The notes: generated by a model not told the origin, from the letters alone. Positions 9,078-17,749 are shown, numbered from the stretch's first letter. The stretch is DNA of 64,000 nucleotides from Steroidobacteraceae bacterium (GCA_027531255.1 JAPZRU010000022.1:49810-113809); one strand, 5' to 3'. Numbers and translations: made by a program.

Positions 9078-10028
9078 ATGAACGAACGGCGACAGCACGG
9101 GGAGCGGTTCCGCTTCGTAAAGACCGAGCGCCTCGCCGTCGCCGGCGCTCTGCTCGTCCTGCTGTTCGTGTCGCTCGGTGCGGAATTCGGCCCCGCGGCC
9201 CCTGCCGGCGTGCGCGCGATGGCGTGGTCGCTCCAGATCCTGCTTGGCCTGCTGGTGCTGCGCGCGGCGATTCTCGCTCTCGCCGCGCGTCCGGCCCTCG
9301 CGGCCTGGCCCGATCCGCTGCTGCTGCTGGTCGCCGGATTCGCGACCTCCGTGGTCGTTTCGCCGGCGTACTTCACGCTCGAGCAGGTTCTCGACGGCCT
9401 CGGGTTCGAGACGGACGACCCCTCCCCGATCAGTGCCACCACTTGGCTCCTCGCCGTCCTCGAGGAATGGACCGACGTGGTCGGCCCCGTGATCGGCGTG
9501 GCGCTCCTGCTCGGGCTGCCAGCCTGGTGGAACCGACCGGCGACGGCAGACGTCGACGATGAGCCCGCCGCCGCACTCGCGGCACGGCGAGTCACCGCTT
9601 CGGGATCGGCGATACCGGCCACGGCGTCGACCTCGACGCCGGACCGCAGGGCCACCGAACTCGATGTTACGGTCGACCGCCCGCGACTCGGCGGCTGCCT
9701 TTCGCGGCTCCCGCCGGAACTCGGTACCGACGTGATCGCGCTGCGTTCCGAACTCCAGTACCTGCGGGTTTGGACGCCCCGCGGCTCCGCCCTGATCCTC
9801 GGCTCACTGCGCGAGGCGGAGGCGGTGCTGGGCGAGTCTACGGGCTTCTCGCCCCACCGGGCATGGTGGGTGGCGACGCGGCACGTCGGCGCGGTGCGGC
9901 AGCGCGAGCGCGGTTACGTCTGCCTGCTCGACAACGGCGTCCAGGTGCCCGTCAGTCGCCGGCGCCAGGGCGCAGTCGTGGCCCGCTTCGGCGACAGTTC
10001 GGTGTTCACGCCCGCCGACGGCGCATGA
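9078..10028 (+). CDS. Membrane-anchored LytTR-family transcriptional regulator
   Basis: 316 residues in two parts. Residues about 18-155 hold three or four hydrophobic segments (LAVAGALLVLLFVSLGAEFG; ILLGLLVLRAAILALAARPA; LLLLVAGFATSVVVSPAYF; VVGPVIGVALLLGLPAWW). Residues about 210-310 are a LytTR DNA-binding domain: DVIALRSELQYLRVWTPRGS, then SLREAEAVL and the family signature HRAWWVATRHVGAV. It therefore resembles membrane-bound LytTR regulators that sense a signal in or at the membrane and bind DNA directly, without a phosphoacceptor receiver domain. The divergent MipA/OmpV gene 99 bp away is the natural target. No partner kinase or short membrane inhibitor is adjacent. Confidence 0.75.
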   Translation: MNERRQHGERFRFVKTERLAVAGALLVLLFVSLGAEFGPAAPAGVRAMAWSLQILLGLLVLRAAILALAARPALAAWPDPLLLLVAGFATSVVVSPAYFTLEQVLDGLGFETDDPSPISATTWLLAVLEEWTDVVGPVIGVALLLGLPAWWNRPATADVDDEPAAALAARRVTASGSAIPATASTSTPDRRATELDVTVDRPRLGGCLSRLPPELGTDVIALRSELQYLRVWTPRGSALILGSLREAEAVLGESTGFSPHRAWWVATRHVGAVRQRERGYVCLLDNGVQVPVSRRRQGAVVARFGDSSVFTPADGA

Positions 10029-10175
10029 GATGCGCGCGCAGGCGGGCGGACGTCTGCGGTTCCCCGCCCGGCGTCGACCTCGCGGGGGACGCGCCGCGCG
10101 GCGGTGCGCAACTCGACGAGCGGCGCATCCGGGTCTCGAAGAGCCGCGGCCGCGAGGGCGACCCAGGGTTCGTCG

Positions 10176-11033
10176 CTAGCGCAGCACGACGGTCCTGTTG
10201 CCGAACCTGAACACGCGGCTCTCCGCGTGCCACTGCACCGCGCGGTTCAGCACCACGCTCTCGATCTCGTTGCCGATCGTCGTGAGCTGCTCGGGCGTGA
10301 ACGAATGGTCCACGCGCTCCACCGCCTGCTCGATGATGGGACCCTCGTCGAGATCGTCGGTGACGTAGTGCGCGGTCGCGCCGATCAGCTTCACGCCGCG
10401 CTGGTAGGCCTGGTGGTAGGGCCGCGCGCCCTTGAAGCCCGGCAGGAACGAGTGGTGGATGTTGATCGCCCGTTCCTCGAGTTCGCGGCAGGCGGCCGGC
10501 GTGAGGATCTGCATGTAGCGGGCGAGCACCAGCAACTCGCCGCCGTAGTCGCGGAACAGTGCCAGCATCTGCTGCTCCTGCGCCTCCTTCCGCCCGCCCT
10601 CGATGGGCAGGTGGTGGAACGGCAGACCGTGCCACTCCGCCAGTCGACGCTGGTCCTCGTGGTTGGACACCACGGCGGCGACGTCGATCGGCAGGGTACC
10701 CGCGCTCCAGCGGTGCAGCAGGCTCATCAGGCAGTGGCTCTGCCGCGAGACGGCGACGACCACGCGCACCCGGCTCGCCAGGTCGCGCAGCGTCCACTCC
10801 ATGCCGAAAGGTCGCATCGACTCGCCGAACTCGGCCTCGAAGGCGGCGCGGTCGAACCCGGGCCGTCCGGGCGCGAAGACCAGCCTGAGCATCGAACGGC
10901 CGGCGACGGGATCGAGGAAGTGGTGCGCCTCGAGGATGTTGGCGCCCCGGCCCGCGAGGTACGAGGTGACCGCGGCCACCACCCCGACGCGGTCGGGGCA
11001 GGACAGGCGCAGCACGAAGCTTGTTCCGGTCAT
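10176..11033 (-). CDS. purU: Formyltetrahydrofolate deformylase
   Basis: Hydrolyses 10-formyl-THF to formate and THF, recycling folate when C1 units are in excess. The 285 residues hold an N-terminal ACT domain (FVLRLSCPDRVGVVAAVTSY, 6-25) and a formyltransferase-fold domain from about 85. The catalytic segment NIHHSFLPGFKGARPYHQAY and a following TAHYVTDDLDEGPIIEQ supply the Asn, His and Asp of the family. It lies 70 bp downstream of the aldehyde dehydrogenase on the same strand, at the end of the gentisate operon. In Pseudomonas the equivalent gene (purU1) sits with soxBDAG and glyA. Here soxBDAG is about 14 kb away, so PurU may serve sarcosine-derived or O-demethylation-derived C1 units. 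Confidence 0.92.
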   Translation of the reverse strand: MTGTSFVLRLSCPDRVGVVAAVTSYLAGRGANILEAHHFLDPVAGRSMLRLVFAPGRPGFDRAAFEAEFGESMRPFGMEWTLRDLASRVRVVVAVSRQSHCLMSLLHRWSAGTLPIDVAAVVSNHEDQRRLAEWHGLPFHHLPIEGGRKEAQEQQMLALFRDYGGELLVLARYMQILTPAACRELEERAINIHHSFLPGFKGARPYHQAYQRGVKLIGATAHYVTDDLDEGPIIEQAVERVDHSFTPEQLTTIGNEIESVVLNRAVQWHAESRVFRFGNRTVVLR

Positions 11034-11103
11034 CGACGGAGATCCCTCCTGGGTTCGGCATCGCGGCCCGGCGCAGGCGCTGCCGGGACCCGCGATGCCG
11101 GAG

Positions 11104-12525
11104 CTAGAGCTGGATGCTGACCCACTTCCATTCGGTCATGGCTTCCATGTCGTACTCGGGGCCTTCCCGCCCCGTGCCGCTGTCGCCGACGCCGCCAAAG
11201 GGCACGTGCGGTTCCGCCTGCGCCGTCGCGCCGTTCACGTGGACCATCCCGGCATCGACATCTCTCGCGTAGCGCAGCGCGTGGCCGAGATCCGACGTGA
11301 AGATGGCGGCGGCCAGCCCATAGCGGGTGTCGTTGGCCGCGCGCAGCGCCTCGTCGAGGCCATCCACGGCGTAGACCGCGGTCACCGGCCCGAACGTCTC
11401 CTCGGAGTGGCAGAGCATGTCGCGGGTGACGCCAGTGAGCACGGTGGGCTCGCAGCGGTGTCCGATCCAGCGGCCGCCGCACTCGACGGTGGCGCCCTTG
11501 GCGACGGCGTCGTCGACGTGGGCCCTGATCCGGGCACGCTGGCGGGCGTTGATGATCGGGCCGATCACGGTGGCCGGATCCCGCAGGTCGCCGAGTCCCA
11601 GTCGCCTGGCGGCGTCGCCGAACCTCGACAGGAACTCCGCGGCGATCCCGCGCTGGACGTAGATCCGGCTCGAGGCCATGCAGACCTGACCCTGGTTGCC
11701 GAACGAGCCCTGGATCGCGGCCTGGACCGCCCGCGCGAGGTTGGCGTCGTCGAGCACGACCAGCGGGCTCTTGCCGCCGAGTTCGAGCGTGAGCTTCTTG
11801 CCCGTCCGCGCCGCGATCTCGCGGATGTGGGCGCCGACGCGGGTCGAGCCCGTGAACGAGATGCTGCGCACCAGCGGGTGGCCGGTGAGCGAGTCCCCTA
11901 TCTCGTGGCCGAAGCCGGTCACCACGTTGAAGCAGCCGGCCGGCAGGCCGGCCTCGCGGTACAGCTGCGCCAGGCGCAGCGCCATCAGCGGCGCCTCTTC
12001 GGAGGGCAGCATCGCGACCGTGTTGCCGAACGCGAGGGGGATCGCGCTCAGCCTGACGCCCTTCGCCAGCGGAACGTTGAACGGCGTGATGCTGGCGATC
12101 ACGCCGAGCGGCACCCGGAACGTCAGGTTGAGCTTCCCCGGCGTATCGCTCGGCAGCGTCTTCCCGCTCAGGTAGCGGGTCGCGCCCGCGGCCGCGCGGA
12201 ACACGTCCGCGGCCCGCTGCACCTCGTGGCGAGCCTTGCCGATCGGCGAGCCGATCTCGGTCACCATCAGCGACGCGAACTCCTCGGCGTCGCGCTCCAG
12301 AAGCGCCGCGGCGCGGCTCAGCACCGCCTCGCGGACATTGACCGGAGCCCGGCTGAAGGCCGGGAAGGCGGCCTGCGCGGCCTGGACTGCGGCGTCGACG
12401 TCGGCGGGCGTCCCGCGCGCCGCCAGCGCGAACGGCCGGTCGCTCTCGGGGTCCAGCACCGCGAAATACTCGCCGGCCGACGGCGGCACCAGCACGCCGC
12501 CGATCCAGTGCCCGTGACGTTCCAT
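11104..12525 (-). CDS. Aromatic aldehyde dehydrogenase (vanillin/salicylaldehyde/benzaldehyde dehydrogenase-like)
   Basis: NAD(P)-dependent oxidation of an aldehyde, probably an aromatic aldehyde, to its acid. The start at ATG 12525 has GGAGG five bases upstream; the longer reading from 12555 lacks this. The 473 residues carry the general base Glu248 (TLELGGKSP), nucleophile Cys282 (GNQGQVCMASSR) and Asn150 (ITPFN). The C-terminal MTEWKWVSIQL resembles benzaldehyde/vanillin-type enzymes. The cofactor-contact segment reads TVAMLPSEEAP, so the usual Lys of the KPSE motif is Leu here (about residue 173), which is odd. It is encoded with gentisate-pathway genes, so a hydroxybenzaldehyde substrate is the best inference. 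Activity should be checked because of the missing Lys. Confidence 0.8.
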   Translation of the reverse strand: MERHGHWIGGVLVPPSAGEYFAVLDPESDRPFALAARGTPADVDAAVQAAQAAFPAFSRAPVNVREAVLSRAAALLERDAEEFASLMVTEIGSPIGKARHEVQRAADVFRAAAGATRYLSGKTLPSDTPGKLNLTFRVPLGVIASITPFNVPLAKGVRLSAIPLAFGNTVAMLPSEEAPLMALRLAQLYREAGLPAGCFNVVTGFGHEIGDSLTGHPLVRSISFTGSTRVGAHIREIAARTGKKLTLELGGKSPLVVLDDANLARAVQAAIQGSFGNQGQVCMASSRIYVQRGIAAEFLSRFGDAARRLGLGDLRDPATVIGPIINARQRARIRAHVDDAVAKGATVECGGRWIGHRCEPTVLTGVTRDMLCHSEETFGPVTAVYAVDGLDEALRAANDTRYGLAAAIFTSDLGHALRYARDVDAGMVHVNGATAQAEPHVPFGGVGDSGTGREGPEYDMEAMTEWKWVSIQL

Positions 12526-12564
12526 CGACGCCTCCGCTGTCGGGACCTGCCCCACCGGCGCCCG

Positions 12565-13206
12565 CTACCCGGCCGCGTCGGGCTGCGCCTCCGGCTCGGC
12601 GAGCCGAAAGGCGTCGAGGCTGCGGCAATGGGCATCGATGGCGAGCAGCGTGGGGAAATCCCCGAGGTCGCAGCCGAAGCGCCGGGCGTTGTACAGCTGG
12701 GGGACGAGGCAGACGTCGGCGACGGTGACGCCGTCGCCGAAGCAGTGCCGGCCGGAGGTCGTGTACCGGCGCACCTGGGCCTCGAGCGCGGTGAAGCCTT
12801 CGCGGATCCAGTGGTTCACCCAGCGCGCGATGGCGGCCTCGTCGGCCCGGTACTCGCTCCGCAGCCGGTTCAGGACCCGCAGGTTGTTGATCGGGTGGAT
12901 GTCCGCGCAGACGATGCCCGCCATGCCGCGGACCACCGCGCGCGCGCCCGGGTCGGCCGGCAGCAGCGGGGGCCGCGGCCAGCGCTCCTCGAGGTACTCG
13001 ATGATCGCGCTCGACTGGACCAGCACGCCGGCCTCGGTCTCGAGCGCCGGCACCAGGCCCTGCGGATTGAGCGCGAGGTACTCCGCGGCGCGATGCTCGC
13101 CGCGGGGCAGGGCGTGGTGGACACCCTCCGCTTCCAGGCCCTTCAGGCGCAGGGCGATGCGGACGCGATAGGCGGCTGAGCTGCGCCAGTAGCCGTGGAG
13201 TCTCAT
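12565..13206 (-). CDS. maiA: Zeta-class glutathione S-transferase: maleylpyruvate/maleylacetoacetate isomerase
   Basis: Glutathione-dependent cis-trans isomerisation, here most likely maleylpyruvate to fumarylpyruvate in gentisate degradation. The 213 residues have the zeta-GST signature SSAAYRVRIALRLKGLEAEG at about 9-28, the thioredoxin-fold NPQGLVPALE and VQSSAIIEYLEERWP (glutathione site), then the alpha-helical C-terminal domain with DIHPINNLRVLNRL. The start ATG at 13206 overlaps the stop of the upstream hydrolase gene (ATGA), so the two are coupled. Maleylacetoacetate isomerase of tyrosine/homogentisate breakdown is the alternative. The neighbouring gentisate dioxygenase, and the absence of homogentisate dioxygenase, favour maleylpyruvate. 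Confidence 0.88.
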   Translation of the reverse strand: MRLHGYWRSSAAYRVRIALRLKGLEAEGVHHALPRGEHRAAEYLALNPQGLVPALETEAGVLVQSSAIIEYLEERWPRPPLLPADPGARAVVRGMAGIVCADIHPINNLRVLNRLRSEYRADEAAIARWVNHWIREGFTALEAQVRRYTTSGRHCFGDGVTVADVCLVPQLYNARRFGCDLGDFPTLLAIDAHCRSLDAFRLAEPEAQPDAAG

Positions 13207-13901
13207 CGGTCGGGCGGGCCGATGCGGATGCCGACGGTGCCGACGCCGTCCACCCCACCCTCGACGACGTCGCCCGGCACCAGCGGACCGACTCCCGCGG
13301 GCGTGCCCGTGAAGATCAGGTCGCCCGGCTCGAGCACCATCGAGCGCGAGACGAACGCGATGATCTCGGGCACCGACCAGATCAGCTGCGAGATGTCGGC
13401 ATCCTGCCGCACCGCGCCGTTGACGGACAGCCAGATGCGGCCGCGGGCGGGGTGCCCGATCCGGTCCGCGAGCGAGATCGCGGAGCACGGCGCCGAGCGG
13501 TCGAAGGCCTTGCCCCACTCCCAGGGCCGCCCGGCATCGCGAGCCGCCAGCTGCAGGTCGCGCCGGGTCAGGTCGATGCCGACCGCGTAGCCCAGCACGT
13601 GCGCGTTCGCCGACTCGACGCCGATGTCGGCGCCGCCGCGACCGATGGCGACGACCAGCTCGATCTCGTGGTGAAAGTTGGCCGTCTGCGGCGGATAGGC
13701 GATGACCGACCCGTCCGCCACCACGCTGTCGGCGGGCTTCTGGAACATGAACGGCGGCTCGCGAGACGGGTCCTTGCCCATCTCCCGCGCGTGCGCCTCG
13801 TAGTTGCGCCCGACGCAGTAGACGCGCCGCGCCGGGAAGCGTGCGTCGCTGTCGCGGATCGCGACCGACGCCTGCGGCGGCGGGTCGATGACGAACTTCA
13901 T
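13203..13901 (-). CDS. Fumarylacetoacetate-hydrolase family protein, probable fumarylpyruvate hydrolase
   Basis: Metal-dependent C-C hydrolase expected to split fumarylpyruvate into fumarate and pyruvate, the last gentisate-pathway step. The 232-residue length matches the short fumarylpyruvate-hydrolase branch rather than the 420-residue eukaryotic-type FAH. Visible family features are YCVGRNYEAHAREMGKDP near 29-46, the metal ligands in FHHEIELVVAIG (His-x-Glu-x-Glu pattern), GYAVGIDLTRRDLQ and the C-terminal DLIFTGTPAGVGPL. The start at 13901 overlaps the gentisate dioxygenase stop (ATGA), and its own stop overlaps the isomerase start. This gives a tightly coupled three-gene run in pathway order, apart from hydrolase before isomerase. 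Confidence 0.87.
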   Translation of the reverse strand: MKFVIDPPPQASVAIRDSDARFPARRVYCVGRNYEAHAREMGKDPSREPPFMFQKPADSVVADGSVIAYPPQTANFHHEIELVVAIGRGGADIGVESANAHVLGYAVGIDLTRRDLQLAARDAGRPWEWGKAFDRSAPCSAISLADRIGHPARGRIWLSVNGAVRQDADISQLIWSVPEIIAFVSRSMVLEPGDLIFTGTPAGVGPLVPGDVVEGGVDGVGTVGIRIGPPDR

Positions 13902-14941
13902 GGGAGCCTCTCTTCGCGGAACAGGCCGGTGGCCTGCTGCACGGGCCGGTCCGAGAACGAGAACAGCACGGCATCGCTCGCCGCCTGGTGCCGCACCGTC
14001 GCCCAACTGGGCACGACGAAAACGTCGCGCGCCCGCCACTCGAGCACGGCGGCACCGACGTGCGTGCGGCCCTCGCCCTCCACCGGCGTGAACACCGTTG
14101 CGTCGGTGCTGCGGTATGGCTTCGTTTCGAAGCCGCGCGGCAACAGCTGCATGAACGTGCCGATGGTCGGCATCGCGAACCCGCCGGTCACCGGATTGAC
14201 GAAGCGCATCTTGTGGCCGTGGCACGGGTCGGGCTCGCCGTTCCTGCCGAGCGTCTCGAGCGCCTCGCGGGTCCGGTCGTAAGGATAGCTGAACACCGGC
14301 GACGCCAGCCCCCGCGGCCGGTGGTCGACGGGCAGCAGGTTCGCGCCGAACCGCGCCAGGCTGTCGCCGGCGGGGCGCGTGACCGCCTGCTCGACCGCGT
14401 GCATCGGCTCGGCGAAGCCGGCGTCGAGGGCCTGCACCAGCGGGATGTCGAGGCCGTCGAGCCAGACCACCGGGTCGTCCGTGTCGTTGCCGTGGTCGTG
14501 CCACTGCCAGGACGGAGTGATGATGAAGTCTCCCGGGTGCATCGTGGCGCGTTCCCCGTCCACCGCGGTGTAGGCGCCGGTGCCCTCGAGCACGAAGCGC
14601 AGCGCGCTCTGCGTGTGCCGGTGGCCGCGCGCGCGCTCGCCCGGCAACACCAGTTGCAGGCCCGCGTACAGCGACGTCGTGATGCGCGACTGCCCACCGA
14701 AGGCCGGGTTTTCGAGCACCAGGACACGCCGTTCCGCCTCCTCGACCGAGACCAGCCCGCCGGCCTCCAGCAGCAGCGAACGCAGCTCCGGGTAACGCCA
14801 GATCGCGGGCCGGCAGCCGCTGGCGGGCTGCCTCGGAACCAGCGTGGCGAGCGACAGCCAGAGTGGCGAGAGGTGGTGCCGGCCGAGGCGGTCGTAGAAC
14901 TCGCGACGATCGGCGCTCGGTTCAGTCGCAGGCTGAGGCAT
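13898..14941 (-). CDS. gtdA: Gentisate 1,2-dioxygenase
   Basis: Fe(II) cupin dioxygenase opening gentisate (2,5-dihydroxybenzoate) to maleylpyruvate. The 347-residue length fits the family. The first cupin holds the metal-binding GHRHTQSALRFVLEG (His107, His109) with its partner His in PSWQWHDHG (about 148). The bicupin C-terminal half has FSYPYDRTREALETL and an RDVFVVPSWATVRHQ motif like that at the end of related enzymes. It lies directly downstream of a single-component FAD hydroxylase (36-bp gap) and overlaps the fumarylpyruvate hydrolase gene. This order leaves little doubt about the pathway. A salicylate or 1-hydroxy-2-naphthoate dioxygenase, which share the fold, is the alternative. 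Confidence 0.92.
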   Translation of the reverse strand: MPQPATEPSADRREFYDRLGRHHLSPLWLSLATLVPRQPASGCRPAIWRYPELRSLLLEAGGLVSVEEAERRVLVLENPAFGGQSRITTSLYAGLQLVLPGERARGHRHTQSALRFVLEGTGAYTAVDGERATMHPGDFIITPSWQWHDHGNDTDDPVVWLDGLDIPLVQALDAGFAEPMHAVEQAVTRPAGDSLARFGANLLPVDHRPRGLASPVFSYPYDRTREALETLGRNGEPDPCHGHKMRFVNPVTGGFAMPTIGTFMQLLPRGFETKPYRSTDATVFTPVEGEGRTHVGAAVLEWRARDVFVVPSWATVRHQAASDAVLFSFSDRPVQQATGLFREERLP

Positions 14942-14977
14942 GGTTTCGCGCTCCGGGTCCTCGAACGGGTGGCCGGC

Positions 14978-16156
14978 TCACGGCAGCTCGACCGTCAACG
15001 GCTCGTAGCAGTACAGCCACTCGCGCCGCGAGCGCGCGATGTCCTTGCGGATGAAGGCTGCACGCATCTCGGCGGCATCGGTGATGTGGAAGAGTTCCCC
15101 GTGCTCGGCGGACTCGCGCACGATGCGGGTCGTGCGGGGCGCCCGGTTACGCTCGTAGCGACGCAGCGCATCGGCGATGGCCTCGCCGCCGTCGAGGCAG
15201 CGGGCGAGCACCGCGGCGTCCTCGATCGCCATCACCGCGCCCTGCGCCATGTAGGGAAGGGTCGGGTGGATCGCGTCGCCCAGCAGCGTCGCGCGGGCGG
15301 TGCTCCAGCGCTCCCGCAGCTCGCGGCTGTTGAGTGCCCAGCGGAAGCACTGGTCGCGCTCCGTCGCGGCGATGATCGCCTGCACCTCCGGATGCCAGCC
15401 GGCGTAGTCCTGCTGCAACTCGCCCCAGGGGCGGCGGGCGGTCCAAGACTCCTCTTCCCACTCGCGCTCGTGGCACCCCACGAAGTTCAGCAGAGTGCCC
15501 GCGCGCAGCAGGTAAACCACGGCGTGGTTGCGCGGGCCGCACCACACGGTCACGACGGGCCGCATGACCTCCGCGGGCAGCCGCTCGGCTGGAACGACGA
15601 CGCGCCACGCCGCCTGGCCCGTGTACACGGGCCGGTCGGAGCCGACGATGCTGCGGCGGATGACCGACTTGATGCCGTCGGCCCCGACGAGCACGTCGCC
15701 CGCGAACTCGCGGCCGTCCTCCAGGACGACGCTCACCCCGCTGGCCGTCTCCGCGAAGCCGACCGTGCGGGCCGAGAGCCGGATACAGCCCGGATCGAGT
15801 CCCTGCACCGCGTCCGCGAGAATCCGGTGCAGGTCCCTGCGGTGCACGTGGTAGTACGGAGTGCCGTGGAGGCGCTCATGGGTGTCGTCCTCGTTGAGCG
15901 GCACCCGGTGCAGCATCTCGCCGGTGTCGAAGCGGCGGAACTCGTAGGCAAGCGGCCTGACTCCGGCCCTGTCGAGTTCGTCGCGCAGGCCGAGCGAGTC
16001 GACCACCTTGACCGCATTGGCGCTCAGCTGGATGCCGGCGCCCACCTCACCGAGTTCCGGGGATTGCTCGAGGACCACAACCTCGTGGCCGCGCTTCATC
16101 AGGCAGGCGGCCGCCGTGAGTCCACCTAGACCCGCGCCGACGATGAGCACCTTCAT
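14978..16156 (-). CDS. FAD-dependent aromatic monooxygenase, probable 3-hydroxybenzoate 6-hydroxylase
   Basis: Single-component flavoprotein hydroxylase, likely making gentisate from a hydroxybenzoate with NAD(P)H and O2. Starting at ATG 16156 gives 392 residues beginning exactly with the FAD-binding MKVLIVGAGLGGLTAAACL. The longer frame adds 20 residues with no fold, so I reject it. The DG motif is VLVGADGIKSVIRR and the second FAD contact GDAIHPTLPYMAQGA. Close family members include 3-hydroxybenzoate 6-hydroxylase and salicylate 1-hydroxylase. With gentisate dioxygenase immediately downstream, the former fits, since salicylate 1-hydroxylase yields catechol. It is the first gene of the operon and divergent from an AraC regulator. 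Confidence 0.82.
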   Translation of the reverse strand: MKVLIVGAGLGGLTAAACLMKRGHEVVVLEQSPELGEVGAGIQLSANAVKVVDSLGLRDELDRAGVRPLAYEFRRFDTGEMLHRVPLNEDDTHERLHGTPYYHVHRRDLHRILADAVQGLDPGCIRLSARTVGFAETASGVSVVLEDGREFAGDVLVGADGIKSVIRRSIVGSDRPVYTGQAAWRVVVPAERLPAEVMRPVVTVWCGPRNHAVVYLLRAGTLLNFVGCHEREWEEESWTARRPWGELQQDYAGWHPEVQAIIAATERDQCFRWALNSRELRERWSTARATLLGDAIHPTLPYMAQGAVMAIEDAAVLARCLDGGEAIADALRRYERNRAPRTTRIVRESAEHGELFHITDAAEMRAAFIRKDIARSRREWLYCYEPLTVELP

Positions 16157-16593
16157 CTTGTTGCACCCCGGTTCTTCCGCCCAGTCAACGCCCACCGCAG
16201 GCCTTCCGCGCAACACGCCGTGCCGGCGCCCGAGTCACGGCATCTTCGTCGCGGTGCCGGAACCGGCCTGCTCGCCACCGGCGGCATCGAGCACGGCGGC
16301 ACGCGCGTCCCGCGAAGGCACTCGTCGATGCGCCGCGGCACGAACCGCAGCGGCACCCCGAACCGTGGTCGCGGCCCGGTGCGGTTTGAGACCTCGACCC
16401 TCGTGAGCGCGCCGACTCCCCGAACCGGCGCGCCATCATCACCCAAATGCCGCGCGGCCATGCAGTACGCCGCGGCCCGCCGTCCGGTTTCGCAAATCAA
16501 TCGCCCGATTATTTAAATGCGGGTCGAGCGGGCCGCGACCGCTTTCGGGGGGCACGATTGAAATGCCCTCACCGCCCCTGCATCCTTTCGCCC
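16157..16593. other. 437-bp divergent promoter region of the gentisate operon and its AraC regulator
   Basis: No coding frame is supported. Most of it is as GC-rich as the genes, but 16490-16520 is a distinct AT-rich island (CAAATCAATCGCCCGATTATTTAAATG, shown here only to mark the block; key parts ATCAATCG and GATTATTTAAAT). It lies about 75-100 bp upstream of the AraC start and is the likeliest control region. Confidence 0.5.
16499..16510. promoter_or_regulatory. Short inverted repeat AATCG-CC-CGATT in the AT-rich control island
   Basis: Five-base perfect arms around CC, inside the only AT-rich patch between the gentisate operon and the AraC gene. It may mark a regulator or RNA-polymerase contact site. 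The arms are short, so chance is possible. Confidence 0.35.
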
Positions 16594-17697
16594 ATGAAGC
16601 GCCCGACGCCGCCGAGGTCCGCAGTCCCGACCGACGACCACGCCAACGGCTTCATCCGCACCCTGCTGGCGGGCCGCAACGCCCGCCTGTCGCAGGCGTT
16701 CGAGCACGCGCACGCCTCGCCCCACACCTCGCGCGTCGAGACCAACGTCGAGCGCGGCGTGACCCGCTTCCTCGTCGACCAAAACATCCCGCACGCCGCG
16801 GGCCGCTACGAGCTGTTCTCGATCCGCGACGAGATCCGCGCGGTGATCGAGGACCTGCGCGATACCGGGCCGCGGCTCGAGCGCGCTCCCGGCGAGAACC
16901 TGATCTCCTTCCGGATCCAGCTGGCGGGCAAGTTCGTGGCTGGCATCGGCGGCAGCGACCCGATGCACTTCCAATGCCCCCACCTTGGCGCGCGCTTCCA
17001 GCCGCTCGGCGCGTCCCTGCGACTCTACTTCCCGCCCTCGCCGCTGGCCCGCTCGGTCACGCTGTACTGCACGCCGCAGTTCCTGCTCGGCAACCTCGTC
17101 TCCGAGCGGGACAAGCTGCCGACGCAGGCGCAGCAGTTCCTGACGGCTTGCGCACCCGACTTCAGCTACTGCCGGCTGACGGTGACCGCCGAGATCATCG
17201 AATGCACGTCGGTGCTGCTCAACAACCCCGTGTCTGGACTGCTGCGCCTGCCCTACGCCGAGGCCAAGATCCTCGAACTGCTTACGCTCTGCGTCGCCGC
17301 CTTCGGCCGGCTGGAGGAGGCGGCGGTGCAGCAGTTCTCGGAATCCGACATCGGGCGCTTCCACCGCGCGCGCGAGATACTCTCCTCGCGGTTCAGCCCG
17401 CCGCCGACGATCGCGTCGCTCGCGCGCGAGCTCGCCATCAACGAGACCAAGCTGAAGAGCGGCTTCAAGGCGTTGTTCGGACACACGCTCTTCGAGTACG
17501 GCCACGAGTGCCGGATGCAGCACGCGCTGCACCTGCTGCGCGACAAGCGCATGCGCATCAGCCGGGTCGCCGAGGCCGTCGGGTACCAGCACCAGGGCAC
17601 CTTCGCGTCCGCGTTCAAGGCGCACTTCGGGATCCGGCCCAAGGAGGTCAGGCTGCCCCCGGAGCCGGAGGTCGGCGAGGCGTCGCTGGCCGGCTGA
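16594..17697 (+). CDS. AraC-family transcriptional regulator
   Basis: 367-residue regulator with an AraC/XylS DNA-binding domain at about 262-360: first helix-turn-helix TIASLARELAINETKLKSGF, then the family signature around ISRVAEAVGYQHQGTFASAF with GIRPKEVR closing the domain. The N-terminal 250 residues are an effector or dimerisation region of the PchR-like type without a recognisable cupin signature. I chose ATG 16594 because the open frame before it (from 16447) has no similarity to the family. It is divergent from the gentisate operon across 437 bp, so it is the best candidate activator of that operon in response to an aromatic acid. The effector is not predictable. Confidence 0.85.
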   Translation: MKRPTPPRSAVPTDDHANGFIRTLLAGRNARLSQAFEHAHASPHTSRVETNVERGVTRFLVDQNIPHAAGRYELFSIRDEIRAVIEDLRDTGPRLERAPGENLISFRIQLAGKFVAGIGGSDPMHFQCPHLGARFQPLGASLRLYFPPSPLARSVTLYCTPQFLLGNLVSERDKLPTQAQQFLTACAPDFSYCRLTVTAEIIECTSVLLNNPVSGLLRLPYAEAKILELLTLCVAAFGRLEEAAVQQFSESDIGRFHRAREILSSRFSPPPTIASLARELAINETKLKSGFKALFGHTLFEYGHECRMQHALHLLRDKRMRISRVAEAVGYQHQGTFASAFKAHFGIRPKEVRLPPEPEVGEASLAG

Positions 17698-17749
17698 AGC
17701 CACCGGACGCCCCCTCGGCGCGCCCGGGCACCGCGGGGTGGCGCGGCCG

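Noticed and set aside
12565..14055. 496-residue frame suggesting a hydrolase-isomerase fusion
   Set aside because: The isomerase begins at ATG 13206 with a normal zeta-GST N-terminus. The upstream part is the wrong frame of the fumarylpyruvate hydrolase gene.
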